The notes under the pieces are model-generated. The model saw only the letters and a program-made list of their open reading frames with translations, ran no database searches and had not been told where the DNA came from. 64,000 bases of DNA. Origin: Cupriavidus consociatus (GTDB taxonomy: Bacteria; Pseudomonadota; Gammaproteobacteria; Burkholderiales; Burkholderiaceae). Location of the stretch: NCBI RefSeq assembly GCF_017814975.1, contig NZ_JAGIQA010000005.1, forward strand, positions 186,001 through 250,000. Reading direction: 5' to 3'. Made by a program: the position numbers and the translations under genes. Positions 34,687-43,981 of the stretch are shown in pieces. Numbering within the stretch: position 1 is the stretch's first letter; each line of letters starts with the position of its first letter.

Positions 34687-36384
34687 ATGGAAGCATTGAT
34701 CCGCGAGGATGAATCTGCGCCCTCCGGCGTGCCGCAAACCTGGGGTGCCATTGATTGGCGCCGTGTGGAGCGGAACGTTCGAGCGACGCAGATTCGAATT
34801 GCGAAGGCGACACAGGAAGGGGACTGGCGGAGGGTGAAAGCCCTGCAACGGTCTCTGACCCGCTCGTTTTCCGCCAAGGCATCGGCGGTGAAGCGAGTGA
34901 CGGAGAACCAAGGTAAGCGAACGGCAGGCGTCGATCGCGAAAAGTGGGACTCGCCTGAAGCTCGGTGGGAAGCCATCGGGAGGTTGAAGCGCCGGGGGTA
35001 CAGACCTTTGCCATTACGGAGGGTTTTTATCCCCAAGGCCAATGGGAAGGAGCGCCCTCTGGGCATCCCGACCATGTTAGACCGAGCCATGCAAGCGCTG
35101 TATCTGCTGGCGCTGGAGCCGGTGTCCGAAGGGACGAGCGATCCGAACTCTTACGGGTTCCGGATCAACCGTTCTACAGCGGACGCTATGTCCCAGCTAT
35201 TCCGAAACCTGTCCAAGAAGGCCTCGTCCCAATGGATTCTGGAAGCGGATATTAAGGGCTGCTTTGACCATATCGATCATGCCTGGCTGGTGCGCAATGT
35301 CCCAATGGACAGCGCAATCCTTCAGAAGTGGTTGAAAGCTGGCGTGGTATTTCAGGGCCAGTTTCAGGCGACCGAAGCCGGAACACCGCAGGGGGGCATC
35401 ATCTCCCCGACTCTGGCTAACGTGGCGCTGAATGGGTTGGAACGGCAACTGGTTAAGTCTCTCGAGACTAAGCTAGGCGTCGTCAACACGAAGAAGCTGA
35501 AAGTGAATGTAGTGCGTTACGCGGACGACTTCGTGATCACTGGCAGTACGCCGGAGATCCTAGAAAGCGAAGTGAAGCCGTGGGTAGAACAGTTCTTGGC
35601 AGTACGGGGGCTGACGCTATCGACGGAGAAAACGCGGATCGTCAACATCGCTGACGGCTTTGACTTCCTTGGGTGGAATTTCCGGAAATATTCGGGAACG
35701 CTGCTCATTAAGCCGAGCAAGAAGAACGTGCAAACGTTCTATAGCAAGGTGAAAGGGGTCATCAGTGCTAACAAGACGGCGAAGCAAGTTAGCATCATCA
35801 ACTTGCTGAACCCGATGCTAAGAGGATGGGCGCAGTATCACAGCCCGGTGGTTGCGAAGGCGACGTTCAACCGCTTGGAGTACGAAGTATCCAAGGCTCT
35901 ATGGCGGTGGGCGAAACGGCGACATCCACAGAAGAACACCCAATGGGTGCGGAAGAAGTACTACGCGCCAGTAGGGGATCGGAGTTGGGTGTTTGGAACC
36001 ACAATCGTGGATGGCGACGGCAATAGCCGATGGATGGGGCTTTATTCCCTCGCGGGTACCCCTATCCGAAGGCACAACAAGGTTCGTGGGGACTATCATC
36101 CCTTCGACCCAGCGCAGGAAAGGTATGGTGAAACGCTGCGTCAGGAGCGCATGTTAAACAACATGTCGCACCGGAAGCAGTGGATTAAGCTCTACATTTC
36201 CCAGCGGGGGTTGTGTGCGGTGTGTGAGTGCAAGATCACCAAAGAGACAGGGTGGGAAGACCATCACATCGAGTACCGTACATACGGAGGCTCGGACGCT
36301 CTAGGGAATCGTGTGCTGCTACACCCTGATTGCCACAAGCAAGTGCACCACCACGGCAGACCCGTAGTGAAACCGGTACAATAA
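34687..36384 (+). CDS. ltrA: Group II intron reverse transcriptase/maturase with HNH endonuclease
   Basis: A 565-residue intron-encoded protein. The reverse transcriptase fingers/palm carry RRVFIPKANGKERPLGIPTMLDRAMQ, YGFRINRSTADA, ILEADIKGCFDHIDH, AGTPQGGIISPTLANVALN and the catalytic YADD (residues 278-281). The thumb/maturase X domain follows, then WAQYHSPVVAKATFNRLE-type DNA-binding region and a C-terminal HNH endonuclease with C510-x2-C513, EDHHIEYRTYGGSDALGN and LHPDCHKQVHHH. All catalytic parts look intact and there is no frameshift, so the element may be active. The HNH domain and domain V sequence suggest the chloroplast-like (CL) bacterial class; this class call is inferred. AGGAGG lies seven bases before the ATG. 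Confidence 0.95.
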   Translation: MEALIREDESAPSGVPQTWGAIDWRRVERNVRATQIRIAKATQEGDWRRVKALQRSLTRSFSAKASAVKRVTENQGKRTAGVDREKWDSPEARWEAIGRLKRRGYRPLPLRRVFIPKANGKERPLGIPTMLDRAMQALYLLALEPVSEGTSDPNSYGFRINRSTADAMSQLFRNLSKKASSQWILEADIKGCFDHIDHAWLVRNVPMDSAILQKWLKAGVVFQGQFQATEAGTPQGGIISPTLANVALNGLERQLVKSLETKLGVVNTKKLKVNVVRYADDFVITGSTPEILESEVKPWVEQFLAVRGLTLSTEKTRIVNIADGFDFLGWNFRKYSGTLLIKPSKKNVQTFYSKVKGVISANKTAKQVSIINLLNPMLRGWAQYHSPVVAKATFNRLEYEVSKALWRWAKRRHPQKNTQWVRKKYYAPVGDRSWVFGTTIVDGDGNSRWMGLYSLAGTPIRRHNKVRGDYHPFDPAQERYGETLRQERMLNNMSHRKQWIKLYISQRGLCAVCECKITKETGWEDHHIEYRTYGGSDALGNRVLLHPDCHKQVHHHGRPVVKPVQ

Positions 36385-36403
36385 AACGTACTTTGAAAGG
36401 CTT

Positions 36404-36437
36404 GAGCCGTATGCGGGGAAACTCGCACGTACGGTTC
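36404..36437 (+). ncRNA. Group II intron domain V
   Basis: A 34-nt hairpin beginning GAGCCGTATGCG and ending CGTACGGTTC, with the AGC catalytic triad near its 5' end, a GAAA tetraloop and the asymmetric bulge. This is the ribozyme core and the most conserved part of group II introns. Confidence 0.95.
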
Positions 36438-36440
36438 TTA

Positions 36441-36478
36441 GGGGGGGATGGGTCAGCAATGACCTGTCCCTACCCAAC
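36441..36478 (+). ncRNA. Group II intron domain VI and 3' splice site
   Basis: A G-rich left strand, inner stem GGTCA/TGACC with GCAA loop, and right strand TCCCTACCC whose unpaired A (36472) is the likely branch point, followed by AAC at the intron end (36478). Confidence 0.8.
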
Positions 36479-36496
36479 TAAACAGGAGAACACCCC

Positions 36497-36865
36497 ATGA
36501 ACGCAGTCGCAGAGGCACCCGTTACCGAGGACGTGCCGGCACCGTTCGTCTTTACCGACAGCGCCGCCGACAAGGTCAAGCAGTTGATCGAGGAAGAGGG
36601 CAATGCCGAGCTGAAACTGCGCGTGTTCGTGCAGGGCGGCGGCTGCTCGGGCTTCCAGTACGGCTTCACCTTCGACGAGGAAGTCAACGAAGACGACACC
36701 ACCATGGTCAAGAACGGCGTCACCCTGCTGATCGACTCGATGAGCTACCAGTACCTGGTCGGCGCCGAGATCGACTACAAGGAAGACATCAACGGCGCCC
36801 AGTTCGTGATCAAGAACCCGAACGCCTCGACCACCTGTGGTTGCGGCTCGTCGTTCTCGGTCTGA
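36497..36865 (+). CDS. erpA: Iron-sulfur cluster insertion protein ErpA
   Basis: A 122-residue A-type Fe-S carrier. The three cluster cysteines are present: C50 in [11 protein letters not shown] and C114/C116 in [11 protein letters not shown]. It delivers [4Fe-4S] clusters to apo-enzymes, including isoprenoid-pathway enzymes, and is essential in several bacteria. AGGAG lies eight bases before the ATG at 36497, in exon sequence directly after the intron end. The gene is otherwise intact, so the intron affects only its leader. Confidence 0.96.
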   Translation: MNAVAEAPVTEDVPAPFVFTDSAADKVKQLIEEEGNAELKLRVFVQGGGCSGFQYGFTFDEEVNEDDTTMVKNGVTLLIDSMSYQYLVGAEIDYKEDINGAQFVIKNPNASTTCGCGSSFSV

Positions 36866-36879
36866 GCGGTTCCGGCCTT

Positions 36880-36910
36880 AAAAAAACGCACCTTCGGGTG
36901 CGTTTTTTTT
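36880..36910 (+). terminator. Terminator of erpA
   Basis: AAAAAACGCACC (36881-36892), loop TTCG, GGTGCG and eight T (to 36910). It also faces the convergent dioxygenase gene. Confidence 0.92.
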
Positions 36911-36919
36911 GGATCGTGA

Positions 36920-37729
36920 TTACTGGCCGGCGCGCCACACCACCGGAAACCAGTCTTCGCGCAAACGCTCGCCAGTCTGCTGGCCGATGCCGGGAAACGG
37001 GGGCGAGGTACGTCCCGGCCGCTGCATGAAGCGCACGTCGTCCCCAAGGAAACGCGCCGAGAACGCACGCCGGCGGCCGTTGCCGGTATTGCCCGCGGCA
37101 CCGTGCACGGTGCGGAAGTCGAACACTACCGCATCGCCCGGCTCGAGTTCGGGCGCGAGCAGGGTGTGGCTGCCGTCCTCGACATCCGGCATGTCCATGA
37201 ACGCGCTGTCATCGTCGTCCTGGCTGCCATAGAAGCTTTCGTTGCTGGCCCAGCGCTTGGGCCGCACCAGCCTTGGCCAGCGATGCGAGCCGGCCACCAC
37301 GCGCAGGGTATTGGCTTGCGTGACGGGATCCAGCGGGATCCAGTAGCTCGCGGTCTGCGTGCCGTCGACGCAATAGTAGGGCAGGTCCTGGTGCCACGGC
37401 GTGGGTTTGGCCGTGCCAGGCTCCTTCACCAGGATGTGTTCGTGGAACACCTGCACGGCATGCGATTGCATGATGCGGCCGGCGATGGACGCCGCCGGGG
37501 ACTGGCGGATAAAGGCATCGAATGGCGCGATGCGCTGCCAGTTGCAGTAGTCCTCGAAAAAGCGCCCGCCTTCGCCGGCCCGTACGTTCTCGATGGCGAA
37601 GGGGCCGGGCTCGGCCAGGTTCTGCGCGAAACCTTCGCGCAAGGGCTCGACCCACTCAGCGAACGCGCCGCGCAGCACCAGCACGCCGTCGCGCTGGTAG
37701 GTATCGATCTGTTCCTGGGTAATTTCCAT
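36920..37729 (-). CDS. Phytanoyl-CoA dioxygenase (PhyH) family oxygenase
   Basis: A 269-residue Fe(II)/2-oxoglutarate dioxygenase. The start MEITQEQIDTYQRDGVLVLRGAF is the PhyH helix-strand opening; the iron ligands are H113-x-D115 (PWHQDLPYY) and H209 (FRTVHGAAGN), with R219 for 2-oxoglutarate. Substrate unknown; the family includes phytanoyl-CoA hydroxylase and enzymes acting on small metabolites. The start at 37729 agrees with the domain; the long open frame upstream is antisense to the LysR gene and is rejected. It is divergent from a LysR gene and shares its operator region. Confidence 0.88.
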   Translation of the reverse strand: MEITQEQIDTYQRDGVLVLRGAFAEWVEPLREGFAQNLAEPGPFAIENVRAGEGGRFFEDYCNWQRIAPFDAFIRQSPAASIAGRIMQSHAVQVFHEHILVKEPGTAKPTPWHQDLPYYCVDGTQTASYWIPLDPVTQANTLRVVAGSHRWPRLVRPKRWASNESFYGSQDDDDSAFMDMPDVEDGSHTLLAPELEPGDAVVFDFRTVHGAAGNTGNGRRRAFSARFLGDDVRFMQRPGRTSPPFPGIGQQTGERLREDWFPVVWRAGQ

Positions 37730-37777
37730 GGTGGGGGCTCCGTTTGGCGATGCTCGCAGTATCGGCATCGGCGATGG

Positions 37778-37817
37778 ATAGGAAAAGCATATATTTCCTA
37801 TGGTGTGATATAGGAAA
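37778..37817. promoter_or_regulatory. Three-half-site operator between phyH-type and LysR genes
   Basis: ATAGGAAA (37778-37785), TTTCCTAT (37794-37801) and ATAGGAAA (37810-37817) alternate in orientation with eight-base spacers, giving a strict 16-base phase. Each neighbouring pair is a perfect inverted repeat. The last half-site ends two bases before the LysR ATG and contains its AGGAAA ribosome site, which fits autorepression. Confidence 0.65.
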
Positions 37818-37819
37818 AC

Positions 37820-38737
37820 ATGATCCCTTTCTCTTTTCGCCAGCTCGAGTACTTCGTCGCCGCCGCCGAGCATGGCAGCATCAGCGCCGCGGCGCGCGCC
37901 CGCCATGTGTCGCAGCCGTCTGTGTCGACCGCGATCGCACAGCTGGAGGACGCGCTGGGCGAGTCGCTGTTCCGGCGCCAGGTCAGCCGTGGCCTGGCGC
38001 TGACGCCGGCCGGACAGCGCCTGCTTGGCCGTGCGCGCGACATACTGGCGCTGGCCGCGGGCCTGACTGCCGACGAAGCGGGCGAGCGCGGCCTGAGCGG
38101 CCAGTTGTCGCTGACGTGTTTCCAGGACCTGGGGCCGTATTTCGTGCCGCGCCTGCTGGCCGGCTTTCGCGAGAGGCACCCCCGCGTCTCGGTGACCCTG
38201 TTCGAGGCTGATCTCGCTACCGTGCACCGCGCGCTGCAGGCCGGCAAGGCGGAACTGGCGCTGACCTACGACCTCGGGCTGGATGCGCGCACCGAGCGCT
38301 GCACGCTTGCCCGACTGCCGCCTTACGCGCTGCTGCCCACGGGGCATGCGCTGGCATGCAGCGCCGACGTGAGCCTGGCCGACCTTGCTGGCGAGCGCCT
38401 GATCCTCGAGGACATCCCGCAGACGCGCGAATACTTCCTGTCGCTGTTCTGGACGCATGGCCTGCATCCGGCGCCGCACCAGTACACGCAGACCTTCGAG
38501 ATGCAGCGCGGACTGGTCGCGCATGGCTACGGCGTGGCGCTGTCCTGCACACGGCCGGCCGGGGACCACAGCTATGACGGCATGCCAATCGTCTGCCTGC
38601 CGCTGCGCGAGCCGGTGACGCCGCAGCACGTGGTGCTGGCGCGCTCGCCGGCCATGCGGGCGTCGCCGCTGGCGCAGGCATTCATGATGTACGTGGAAGA
38701 GGGCGCCGCCGAGGCGCAAGCCGTTCAGCGCGGATAG
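37820..38737 (+). CDS. LysR-type transcriptional regulator
   Basis: A 305-residue LysR regulator. Residues 1-60 are the winged helix-turn-helix ([20 protein letters not shown], then [19 protein letters not shown]), and the rest is the periplasmic-binding-like effector domain ([50 protein letters not shown]). The sequence resembles regulators of nitrogen-compound or aromatic catabolism, but the effector is unknown. It is divergent from the dioxygenase gene, which it most likely controls through the 16-base-phased sites between them. Its 3' end overlaps the convergent anmK by 13 bases. Confidence 0.9.
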   Translation: MIPFSFRQLEYFVAAAEHGSISAAARARHVSQPSVSTAIAQLEDALGESLFRRQVSRGLALTPAGQRLLGRARDILALAAGLTADEAGERGLSGQLSLTCFQDLGPYFVPRLLAGFRERHPRVSVTLFEADLATVHRALQAGKAELALTYDLGLDARTERCTLARLPPYALLPTGHALACSADVSLADLAGERLILEDIPQTREYFLSLFWTHGLHPAPHQYTQTFEMQRGLVAHGYGVALSCTRPAGDHSYDGMPIVCLPLREPVTPQHVVLARSPAMRASPLAQAFMMYVEEGAAEAQAVQRG

Positions 38738-39852
38738 ATCGCGCCCAGCACGCGCGGCCCGGCAGCGCCGGTCACGGCAGGTACGTTGCCAGGAAGGCGC
38801 AGCGTGCACTGGCGCGCCAGCCAGGCAAAGGCGATGGCTTCGACCTGCGAGACCGGTACGCCGTAGTGTTCCGATGTCTCGATGGCCACGCCGGGCAGCG
38901 CCTGCGCCAGCCGCGCCATTACGAAGGCGTTACGGGCGCCGCCGCCGCAGACCACGAGGCGCCTTGCATCACGCGCGTGGATACGGACGTCGCGCGCGAT
39001 GGCTTCGGCGGTCAGCGCCGCCAGCGTCGCCTGCACGTCGCCAGGCGCGAGGTGTGCGAAAGCTTGCAGTTGGAGCTCCAGCCAGCCGGGATGGAACAGG
39101 TCGCGGCCGGTGCTCTTGGGCGGCGGCACGCTGAAGTAGGGTTCCGCCAGGCACCGCGCCAGCAGTGCATCGTCGACGCGCCCGCCGGCTGACCAGTCGC
39201 CATTGCTGTCGAACGGCAGCCCGCGGTGGCGATGGATCCAGTAGTCGAGCAGCGCATTGCCCGGGCCGCAGTCGAAGCCGCTGACGGCGCCGGTGGCAGG
39301 CAGGATGCTGATATTGGAAATGCCCCCGATATTGCAGGCAACACGGGTCTCGGCGTCGCTGCCGAACAGCGCATGATGTAGCGCTGGCACCAGTGGGGCG
39401 CCCTGGCCGCCGGCGGCGACGTCCCGGCTGCGGAAGTCCGCCACCACATCGATGCCGGCGAGTTCGGCCAGCCGGGCCGGATGCTGGCTCTGGCGCGTAT
39501 AGCCGATGCCGTCGTACAGGCCGGGCCGGTGCCGGATGGTCTGGCCGTGCGCGCCGATGGCGGCGACCGAGGCGGCTGCTACGCCCGACTCGCGCAGTAG
39601 CGTGGCCACGCATGCGGCGTAGACCTCGGCCAGCGCATTGGCCGCCAGTGCCTCGCGGTGGATCTCATCCTCGCCCGGCTGCTGCAGGGCGCTGTATGCC
39701 GCGCGCAGCGCGTCGGCGAAGGGTTCGCTGGCGGCGGCCAGTACCTCCGGCCGCGCGCCGCTGAAATCGACCAGCACCGCATCGGCACCATCCATGCTGG
39801 TGCCGGACATGATGCCGATATAGCGTTCGCTGCCTGGCACGGGCTGGCTCAC
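38725..39852 (-). CDS. anmK: Anhydro-N-acetylmuramic acid kinase
   Basis: A 375-residue kinase: [20 protein letters not shown] (ATP-binding start), [59 protein letters not shown] and [12 protein letters not shown]. It opens and phosphorylates 1,6-anhydro-MurNAc to MurNAc-6-phosphate during recycling of cell-wall fragments. The pathway downstream enzymes AmgK and MurU are also in this window. The M23 peptidase gene lies eight bases upstream on the same strand, so they are likely one operon. Confidence 0.94.
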   Translation of the reverse strand: MSQPVPGSERYIGIMSGTSMDGADAVLVDFSGARPEVLAAASEPFADALRAAYSALQQPGEDEIHREALAANALAEVYAACVATLLRESGVAAASVAAIGAHGQTIRHRPGLYDGIGYTRQSQHPARLAELAGIDVVADFRSRDVAAGGQGAPLVPALHHALFGSDAETRVACNIGGISNISILPATGAVSGFDCGPGNALLDYWIHRHRGLPFDSNGDWSAGGRVDDALLARCLAEPYFSVPPPKSTGRDLFHPGWLELQLQAFAHLAPGDVQATLAALTAEAIARDVRIHARDARRLVVCGGGARNAFVMARLAQALPGVAIETSEHYGVPVSQVEAIAFAWLARQCTLRLPGNVPAVTGAAGPRVLGAIYPR

Positions 39853-39860
39853 GGTCCGCG

Positions 39861-41258
39861 TTAGTTGGAAGCGGTCAGCACGTTGTAGGCGCGCAGCGCA
39901 TTGATGCGGCTGAGCAGCCCGCTGGTGTAGGTCTGGAATTCCTGGCGCGACTTGCCGCTCAGCGGCGGGGATTCCATCAGCGTGATGGTCAGCGGGTTCT
40001 GCGGCACGTCATTGAAGCGGAACTCATAGTGCAGGTGCGGCCCGGTGGCCCAGCCGGTCGAGCCGACATAGCCGATCAGCTGGCCTTGCCGCACCGGCTG
40101 GCCCTGGCGCATGCCGGCAAAGCCGGACAGGTGCGCGTAGTAGGTCGAGTAGCCGTTGGCATGGCTCAGGATGACGATGTTGCCGTAGCCGTTCTGCTGG
40201 CCGACGAATTCGACCACGCCGTCGCCGGTGGCCAGCACCTTGGTGCCGGTCGGGGCTGCGAAGTCGACGCCCTTGTGCTGGGCCCAGTCGTGGTGCAGCG
40301 GATGCTCGCGGCCGCCGAAGCCCGACGACACGCGCGAGAACTCCACTGGCGAACGCAGGAACGGCCGCTTCATACTGCGCCCGTCGAACGTGTAGTAGGC
40401 GCCGGCGCCATCCTTGCTGTCTTCCGGCGAGAACCACAGCGCCTGGTGCAGCTGGTTGCGGTTGATCAGCTCGATCGCGATCACGCGGCCATTGCGCACG
40501 AAGGTGCCGTCGCGGAAGCCCGCTTCATAGATGATGCGGAAGCGGTCGCCGCTGGCGATATCGTGGTGGAAGTCGATCACGCCGGAAAAGATCGACAGCA
40601 TCTGCTGCACGACCTCGTCGGGCACGTTGGCTGCATCCATGGCCTTGAAGAAGCCGGCGCCGGAAATCGCGCCCGACGCCATCTCGTAGTGCACGTCGTT
40701 GTCGACGCGCTGGACCTTGGCCTTGTAGGTGGCGCTGCCATTGCCGGCTGCCGCGCGCACACGCTCGATCACCAGCTCGCGCGAGGCCGCGGCGTCGCCC
40801 CCGAGGTTGGCCTGCAGCGACACCAGCATGTTGCTTTCATCGATCTCCGCCTGCACCGCCTGGCCGGGGTTCAGGCTGAACAGCCCGCGCGCGGTGGGGT
40901 TCTTGACGATAAAGGACTGCGCATCGGGATCGTCCACGCCGAGACGGCGCAGCAGGCTGCCGATGGTGTCGCCGCGCTGCATGCGCTCTTCGCGCACGTA
41001 CACGGCCTGGCTGTCGGTGAGCAGGTCGAGCTGCTCGCGCACATCGGGCATGCGCAGGGCCTGCTCGGTGCGCGGGGCGAGCGGATCATCGAAGGCGCTG
41101 CGCGGTGCAACGCCCATCGCCGCGGCCATGCCGAGCGTGAAGATCGCGCCCACAGAGGCAGTGAGTTGCTTGCGCCGGCGCGCATGCTGGGGGTTGGTTG
41201 GGTCAACAAGAACCACCAGCTCGCGCGCGAAAACTTCGCGGAGTCTTGACCACATCAC
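39861..41258 (-). CDS. M23 family (LytM-type) peptidase with OapA-like domain
   Basis: A 465-residue exported or membrane-anchored metallopeptidase. A hydrophobic segment near residues 33-50 ([18 protein letters not shown]) is probably an uncleaved anchor. A LysM/OapA-like region ([20 protein letters not shown]) follows, and the C-terminal M23 domain has zinc ligands H328-x3-D332 (HKGVDFAAP) and H408-x-H410 (GPHLHYEF), all present, so it is likely an active endopeptidase that cuts peptidoglycan cross-links. It is co-directional with anmK and divergent from tyrS. MMWSRL allows a start one codon later. Confidence 0.92.
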   Translation of the reverse strand: MMWSRLREVFARELVVLVDPTNPQHARRRKQLTASVGAIFTLGMAAAMGVAPRSAFDDPLAPRTEQALRMPDVREQLDLLTDSQAVYVREERMQRGDTIGSLLRRLGVDDPDAQSFIVKNPTARGLFSLNPGQAVQAEIDESNMLVSLQANLGGDAAASRELVIERVRAAAGNGSATYKAKVQRVDNDVHYEMASGAISGAGFFKAMDAANVPDEVVQQMLSIFSGVIDFHHDIASGDRFRIIYEAGFRDGTFVRNGRVIAIELINRNQLHQALWFSPEDSKDGAGAYYTFDGRSMKRPFLRSPVEFSRVSSGFGGREHPLHHDWAQHKGVDFAAPTGTKVLATGDGVVEFVGQQNGYGNIVILSHANGYSTYYAHLSGFAGMRQGQPVRQGQLIGYVGSTGWATGPHLHYEFRFNDVPQNPLTITLMESPPLSGKSRQEFQTYTSGLLSRINALRAYNVLTASN

Positions 41259-41452
41259 GTAAAATTCAACCTTGGTCTGAGCACCGCTGCCGGAACGATG
41301 TGTCTCGTCTGCCTTCCTCCCCCGAGGTGCGGCGTGTGCTGTTCACTTTATCGGGCCATCTGCATCGGATCGCGGCCTCGATTCGGATCGAGTGCTGCGG
41401 CAGGTGACGGGTGGCGCACAGGAAAGGGTCCCGTTGGCGCCCGGAAAGGCGG

Positions 41453-41458
41453 ATTATA
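41453..41458 (-). promoter_or_regulatory. Candidate -10 box for the M23 peptidase gene
   Basis: ATTATA on the plus strand reads as a perfect TATAAT on the minus strand, about 200 bases before the peptidase start. No -35 is clear. The remainder of the 267-base divergent gap to tyrS shows nothing else firm. Confidence 0.3.
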
Positions 41459-41525
41459 CCAAAATCCGCTGCTCGCGGCTGTCGGAATCTTTCCTAAAAT
41501 TTCATGTATTTCAAAGACTTACGTC

Positions 41526-42767
41526 ATGACTGAAGTTTCCACGGGCCCCGCGGCCAAATTCCCCCTGACGCCGTCGGTGTTGCACGCCCTGGAGGTCTCC
41601 AAGCGTGGCTGCGACGAGCTGCTGATCGAATCCGAATGGGCGCAGAAGCTGGCGCGCAGCGAGGCCACCGGCGTGCCGCTGCGTATCAAGCTGGGCCTGG
41701 ATCCGACCGCGCCCGACATCCATATCGGCCACACCGTGGTGCTGAACAAGCTGCGCCAGCTGCAGGACCTCGGCCACCAGGTGATTTTCCTGATTGGCGA
41801 TTTCACCTCGACCATTGGCGATCCGTCGGGCCGCAACAGCACGCGGCCGCCGCTGACGCGCGAGCAGATCGAGGCCAACGCGCAGACTTACTACCGCCAG
41901 GCCAGCCTGGTGCTGGACCCGGCCCGCACCGAAATCCGCTACAACAGCGAGTGGTGCGACCCGCTGGGCGCGCGCGGCATGATCCAGCTGGCCGCCAAGT
42001 ACACCGTGGCACGGATGATGGAGCGCGACGACTTCACCAAGCGGTTCCGCTCCGGGATTCCGATTTCGGTGCATGAATTCCTCTACCCGCTGATGCAGGG
42101 CTATGACTCGGTCGCGCTCAAGTCCGATCTGGAGCTCGGCGGCACCGACCAGAAATTCAACCTGCTGGTTGGCCGCGAACTGCAGAAGGAATACGGCCAG
42201 GAGCCGCAGTGCATCCTGACCATGCCGCTGCTGGTGGGCCTGGACGGCGTGGAAAAGATGTCCAAGTCCAAGGGCAACTATGTCGGCGTGACCGAGGCGC
42301 CCAACGACATGTTCGGCAAGCTGATGAGCATCTCCGATGACCTGATGTGGCAGTACTACACGTTGCTGTCGTTCCGCCCGCTTGCCGAGATCGACCTGAT
42401 GAAGCAGGAAATCGCCGCGGGCCGCAACCCGCGCGACTGCAAGGTGATGCTGGCGCAGGAGATCGTGGCGCGCTTCCACAGCCAGTCCGATGCCGAGAAG
42501 GCGCTGGAAGACTTCAACCACCGCGCGCGCGGCGGTGTGCCGGACGATATCCCCGCGGTCAGCCTGGAAGGTGCGCCGCTGGGCATCGCACAACTGCTCA
42601 AGCAGGCGAACCTGGTGCCGTCGACTTCGGAAGCCAACCGCAATATCGAGCAGGGCGGTGTCAAGATCGACGGCGCCACGGTCAGTGACAAGGCGACCAG
42701 GGTCGCCGCCGGCACCTACGTTGTGCAGGTCGGCAAGCGCCGCTTCGCGCGCGTGACGCTGTCCTGA
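41526..42767 (+). CDS. tyrS: Tyrosine--tRNA ligase
   Basis: A 413-residue class I synthetase. HIGH is at residues 66-69 ([11 protein letters not shown]) and the KMSKS loop is exactly K244-S248 ([13 protein letters not shown]). The C-terminal S4-like RNA-binding domain ([14 protein letters not shown]) is present, so it is complete. This is the TyrRS form with canonical KMSKS found in many Proteobacteria (TyrZ-like). The ATG at 41526 is chosen; an open frame upstream overlaps the divergent promoter region. dtd follows after ten bases. Confidence 0.96.
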   Translation: MTEVSTGPAAKFPLTPSVLHALEVSKRGCDELLIESEWAQKLARSEATGVPLRIKLGLDPTAPDIHIGHTVVLNKLRQLQDLGHQVIFLIGDFTSTIGDPSGRNSTRPPLTREQIEANAQTYYRQASLVLDPARTEIRYNSEWCDPLGARGMIQLAAKYTVARMMERDDFTKRFRSGIPISVHEFLYPLMQGYDSVALKSDLELGGTDQKFNLLVGRELQKEYGQEPQCILTMPLLVGLDGVEKMSKSKGNYVGVTEAPNDMFGKLMSISDDLMWQYYTLLSFRPLAEIDLMKQEIAAGRNPRDCKVMLAQEIVARFHSQSDAEKALEDFNHRARGGVPDDIPAVSLEGAPLGIAQLLKQANLVPSTSEANRNIEQGGVKIDGATVSDKATRVAAGTYVVQVGKRRFARVTLS

Positions 42768-42777
42768 GGCAGCGGGC

Positions 42778-43239
42778 ATGATCGCACTGATCCAGCGTGT
42801 CGCGCAGGCCCGCGTGACCGTCGACGGCCGCACCACCGGCGAGATCGGCGCCGGCCTGCTGGCACTGGTCTGCGCCGAGCGCGGCGACACCGAGGCGCAG
42901 GCCGAGCGGCTGCTGGCCAAGACGCTGTCATACCGGGTGTTTTCGGATGCCGCCGGCAAGATGAACCTGCCGGTGCAGAACATGGACGGCAACGGCAATG
43001 CCGGCGGCCTGCTGGTGGTGTCGCAGTTCACGCTGGCGGCCGACACCAACAGCGGCACGCGGCCCAGCTTCACGCCGGCGGCGTCGCCGGAGGACGGCAA
43101 GCGGTTGTACGAACATTTCGTGGCAAAGGCGCGCGCGGCGCATCCGCGGGTGGAGACCGGCGAGTTCGGCGCGATGATGCAGGTCAGCCTGGTCAACGAC
43201 GGGCCGGTCACGTTCTGGCTGCGGGTGCCGCCGGCCTGA
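42778..43239 (+). CDS. dtd: D-aminoacyl-tRNA deacylase
   Basis: A 153-residue DTD protein of normal length. [17 protein letters not shown] is the N-terminus; SQFTLAADT and [19 protein letters not shown] carry the SQFTL and GP cross-subunit motifs of the active site. It removes D-amino acids from mischarged tRNA, notably D-Tyr-tRNA, which fits its position ten bases after tyrS in an operon. Confidence 0.96.
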   Translation: MIALIQRVAQARVTVDGRTTGEIGAGLLALVCAERGDTEAQAERLLAKTLSYRVFSDAAGKMNLPVQNMDGNGNAGGLLVVSQFTLAADTNSGTRPSFTPAASPEDGKRLYEHFVAKARAAHPRVETGEFGAMMQVSLVNDGPVTFWLRVPPA

Positions 43240-43304
43240 CACAGGTCTCAAGACACAGATCCAAGCTGCCGCGCCCCGGCGCGGCATCAAGACAGGAGAG
43301 ACAA

Positions 43305-43952
43305 ATGAAACTCTGGAGCAAGTCCTTCAACGACAACGCGCCGATCCCTGGCGAGTTTGCTTTCTGCGTGCCCGACGCCGCCAGCCACGTGGCCTTGTCG
43401 ACCAACCGCAATCCCGACCTGCACTGGGAAGATGCACCGGCCGAGACGCGTTCGTTCGTGCTGATCTGCCACGACCGCGATGTGCCCAGCAAGGGCGACG
43501 ACGTTAACCAGGAAGGCCGCGAAGTGCCGGCCTCGCTGCCGCGCGTGGACTTCTTCCACTGGGTGCTGGTCGACATTCCGCCGGGCCTGAGCTCGATCGC
43601 CGCCGCCTCGCACAGCGATGGCGTGATCGCGCGCGGCAAGCCGGGCCCCGAGGCTACCGGCGGCACCGCTACCGCGGGTGGCCTGCGCCACGGCATCAAC
43701 GACTACACCGGCTGGTTCGCCGGCGATGCCGACATGAAGGGCGACTACTTTGGCTATGACGGCCCGTGCCCGCCGTGGAACGACACGCTGCTGCATCACT
43801 ACGTGTTCACGCTGTATGCGCTGGACATCGACCGCCTGCCGCTCGATGGCACCTTCACCGGCGCGCAGGTGCGCGACGCGATCCAGGGCCACGTGCTGGC
43901 GCAGGCCAGCCTGACCGGCACCTACACGCTTAATCCCAAGCTGGCGAAGTAA
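43305..43952 (+). CDS. YbhB/YbcL family phosphatidylethanolamine-binding-like protein
   Basis: A 215-residue PEBP-fold (Raf kinase inhibitor-like) protein. NPDLHWEDAPAETRSFVLICHDRDVP carries the ligand-site D-P block and HHYVFTLYALD the second one. No signal peptide, so cytoplasmic. The biochemical role of bacterial members is not settled. AGGAGAG precedes the ATG. It follows dtd by 65 bases and precedes the phosphatase gene by about 30, probably one transcription unit. Confidence 0.88.
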   Translation: MKLWSKSFNDNAPIPGEFAFCVPDAASHVALSTNRNPDLHWEDAPAETRSFVLICHDRDVPSKGDDVNQEGREVPASLPRVDFFHWVLVDIPPGLSSIAAASHSDGVIARGKPGPEATGGTATAGGLRHGINDYTGWFAGDADMKGDYFGYDGPCPPWNDTLLHHYVFTLYALDIDRLPLDGTFTGAQVRDAIQGHVLAQASLTGTYTLNPKLAK

Positions 43953-43981
43953 GCGGCTTCAAGGAAACCGAAGGAATCGGC

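Larger units (their letters stand above)
33542..36478 (+). mobile_element. Group II intron, apparently complete, inserted in the erpA leader
   Basis: A self-splicing retroelement of about 2.9 kb in the same orientation as erpA. Its 5' end is placed at GTGCG (33542), matching the GUGYG rule; GTGTC at 33559 is the alternative. About 1.1 kb of structured RNA (domains I-III) precedes the reverse transcriptase gene in domain IV. Domain V is 36404-36437 and domain VI 36441-36475, with a bulged A at 36472 seven bases from the 3' end, and the intron ends in AAC at 36478 (AY rule). The flanking exons would join as ...GTATC|TAAACAGGAG, restoring the erpA ribosome site context. Base composition is lower in GC than the neighbours. 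Confidence 0.9.

Noticed and set aside
37730..38809. N-terminal extension of the PhyH protein through the LysR gene
   Set aside because: It would be antisense to a clear LysR gene; the PhyH domain starts at 37729.
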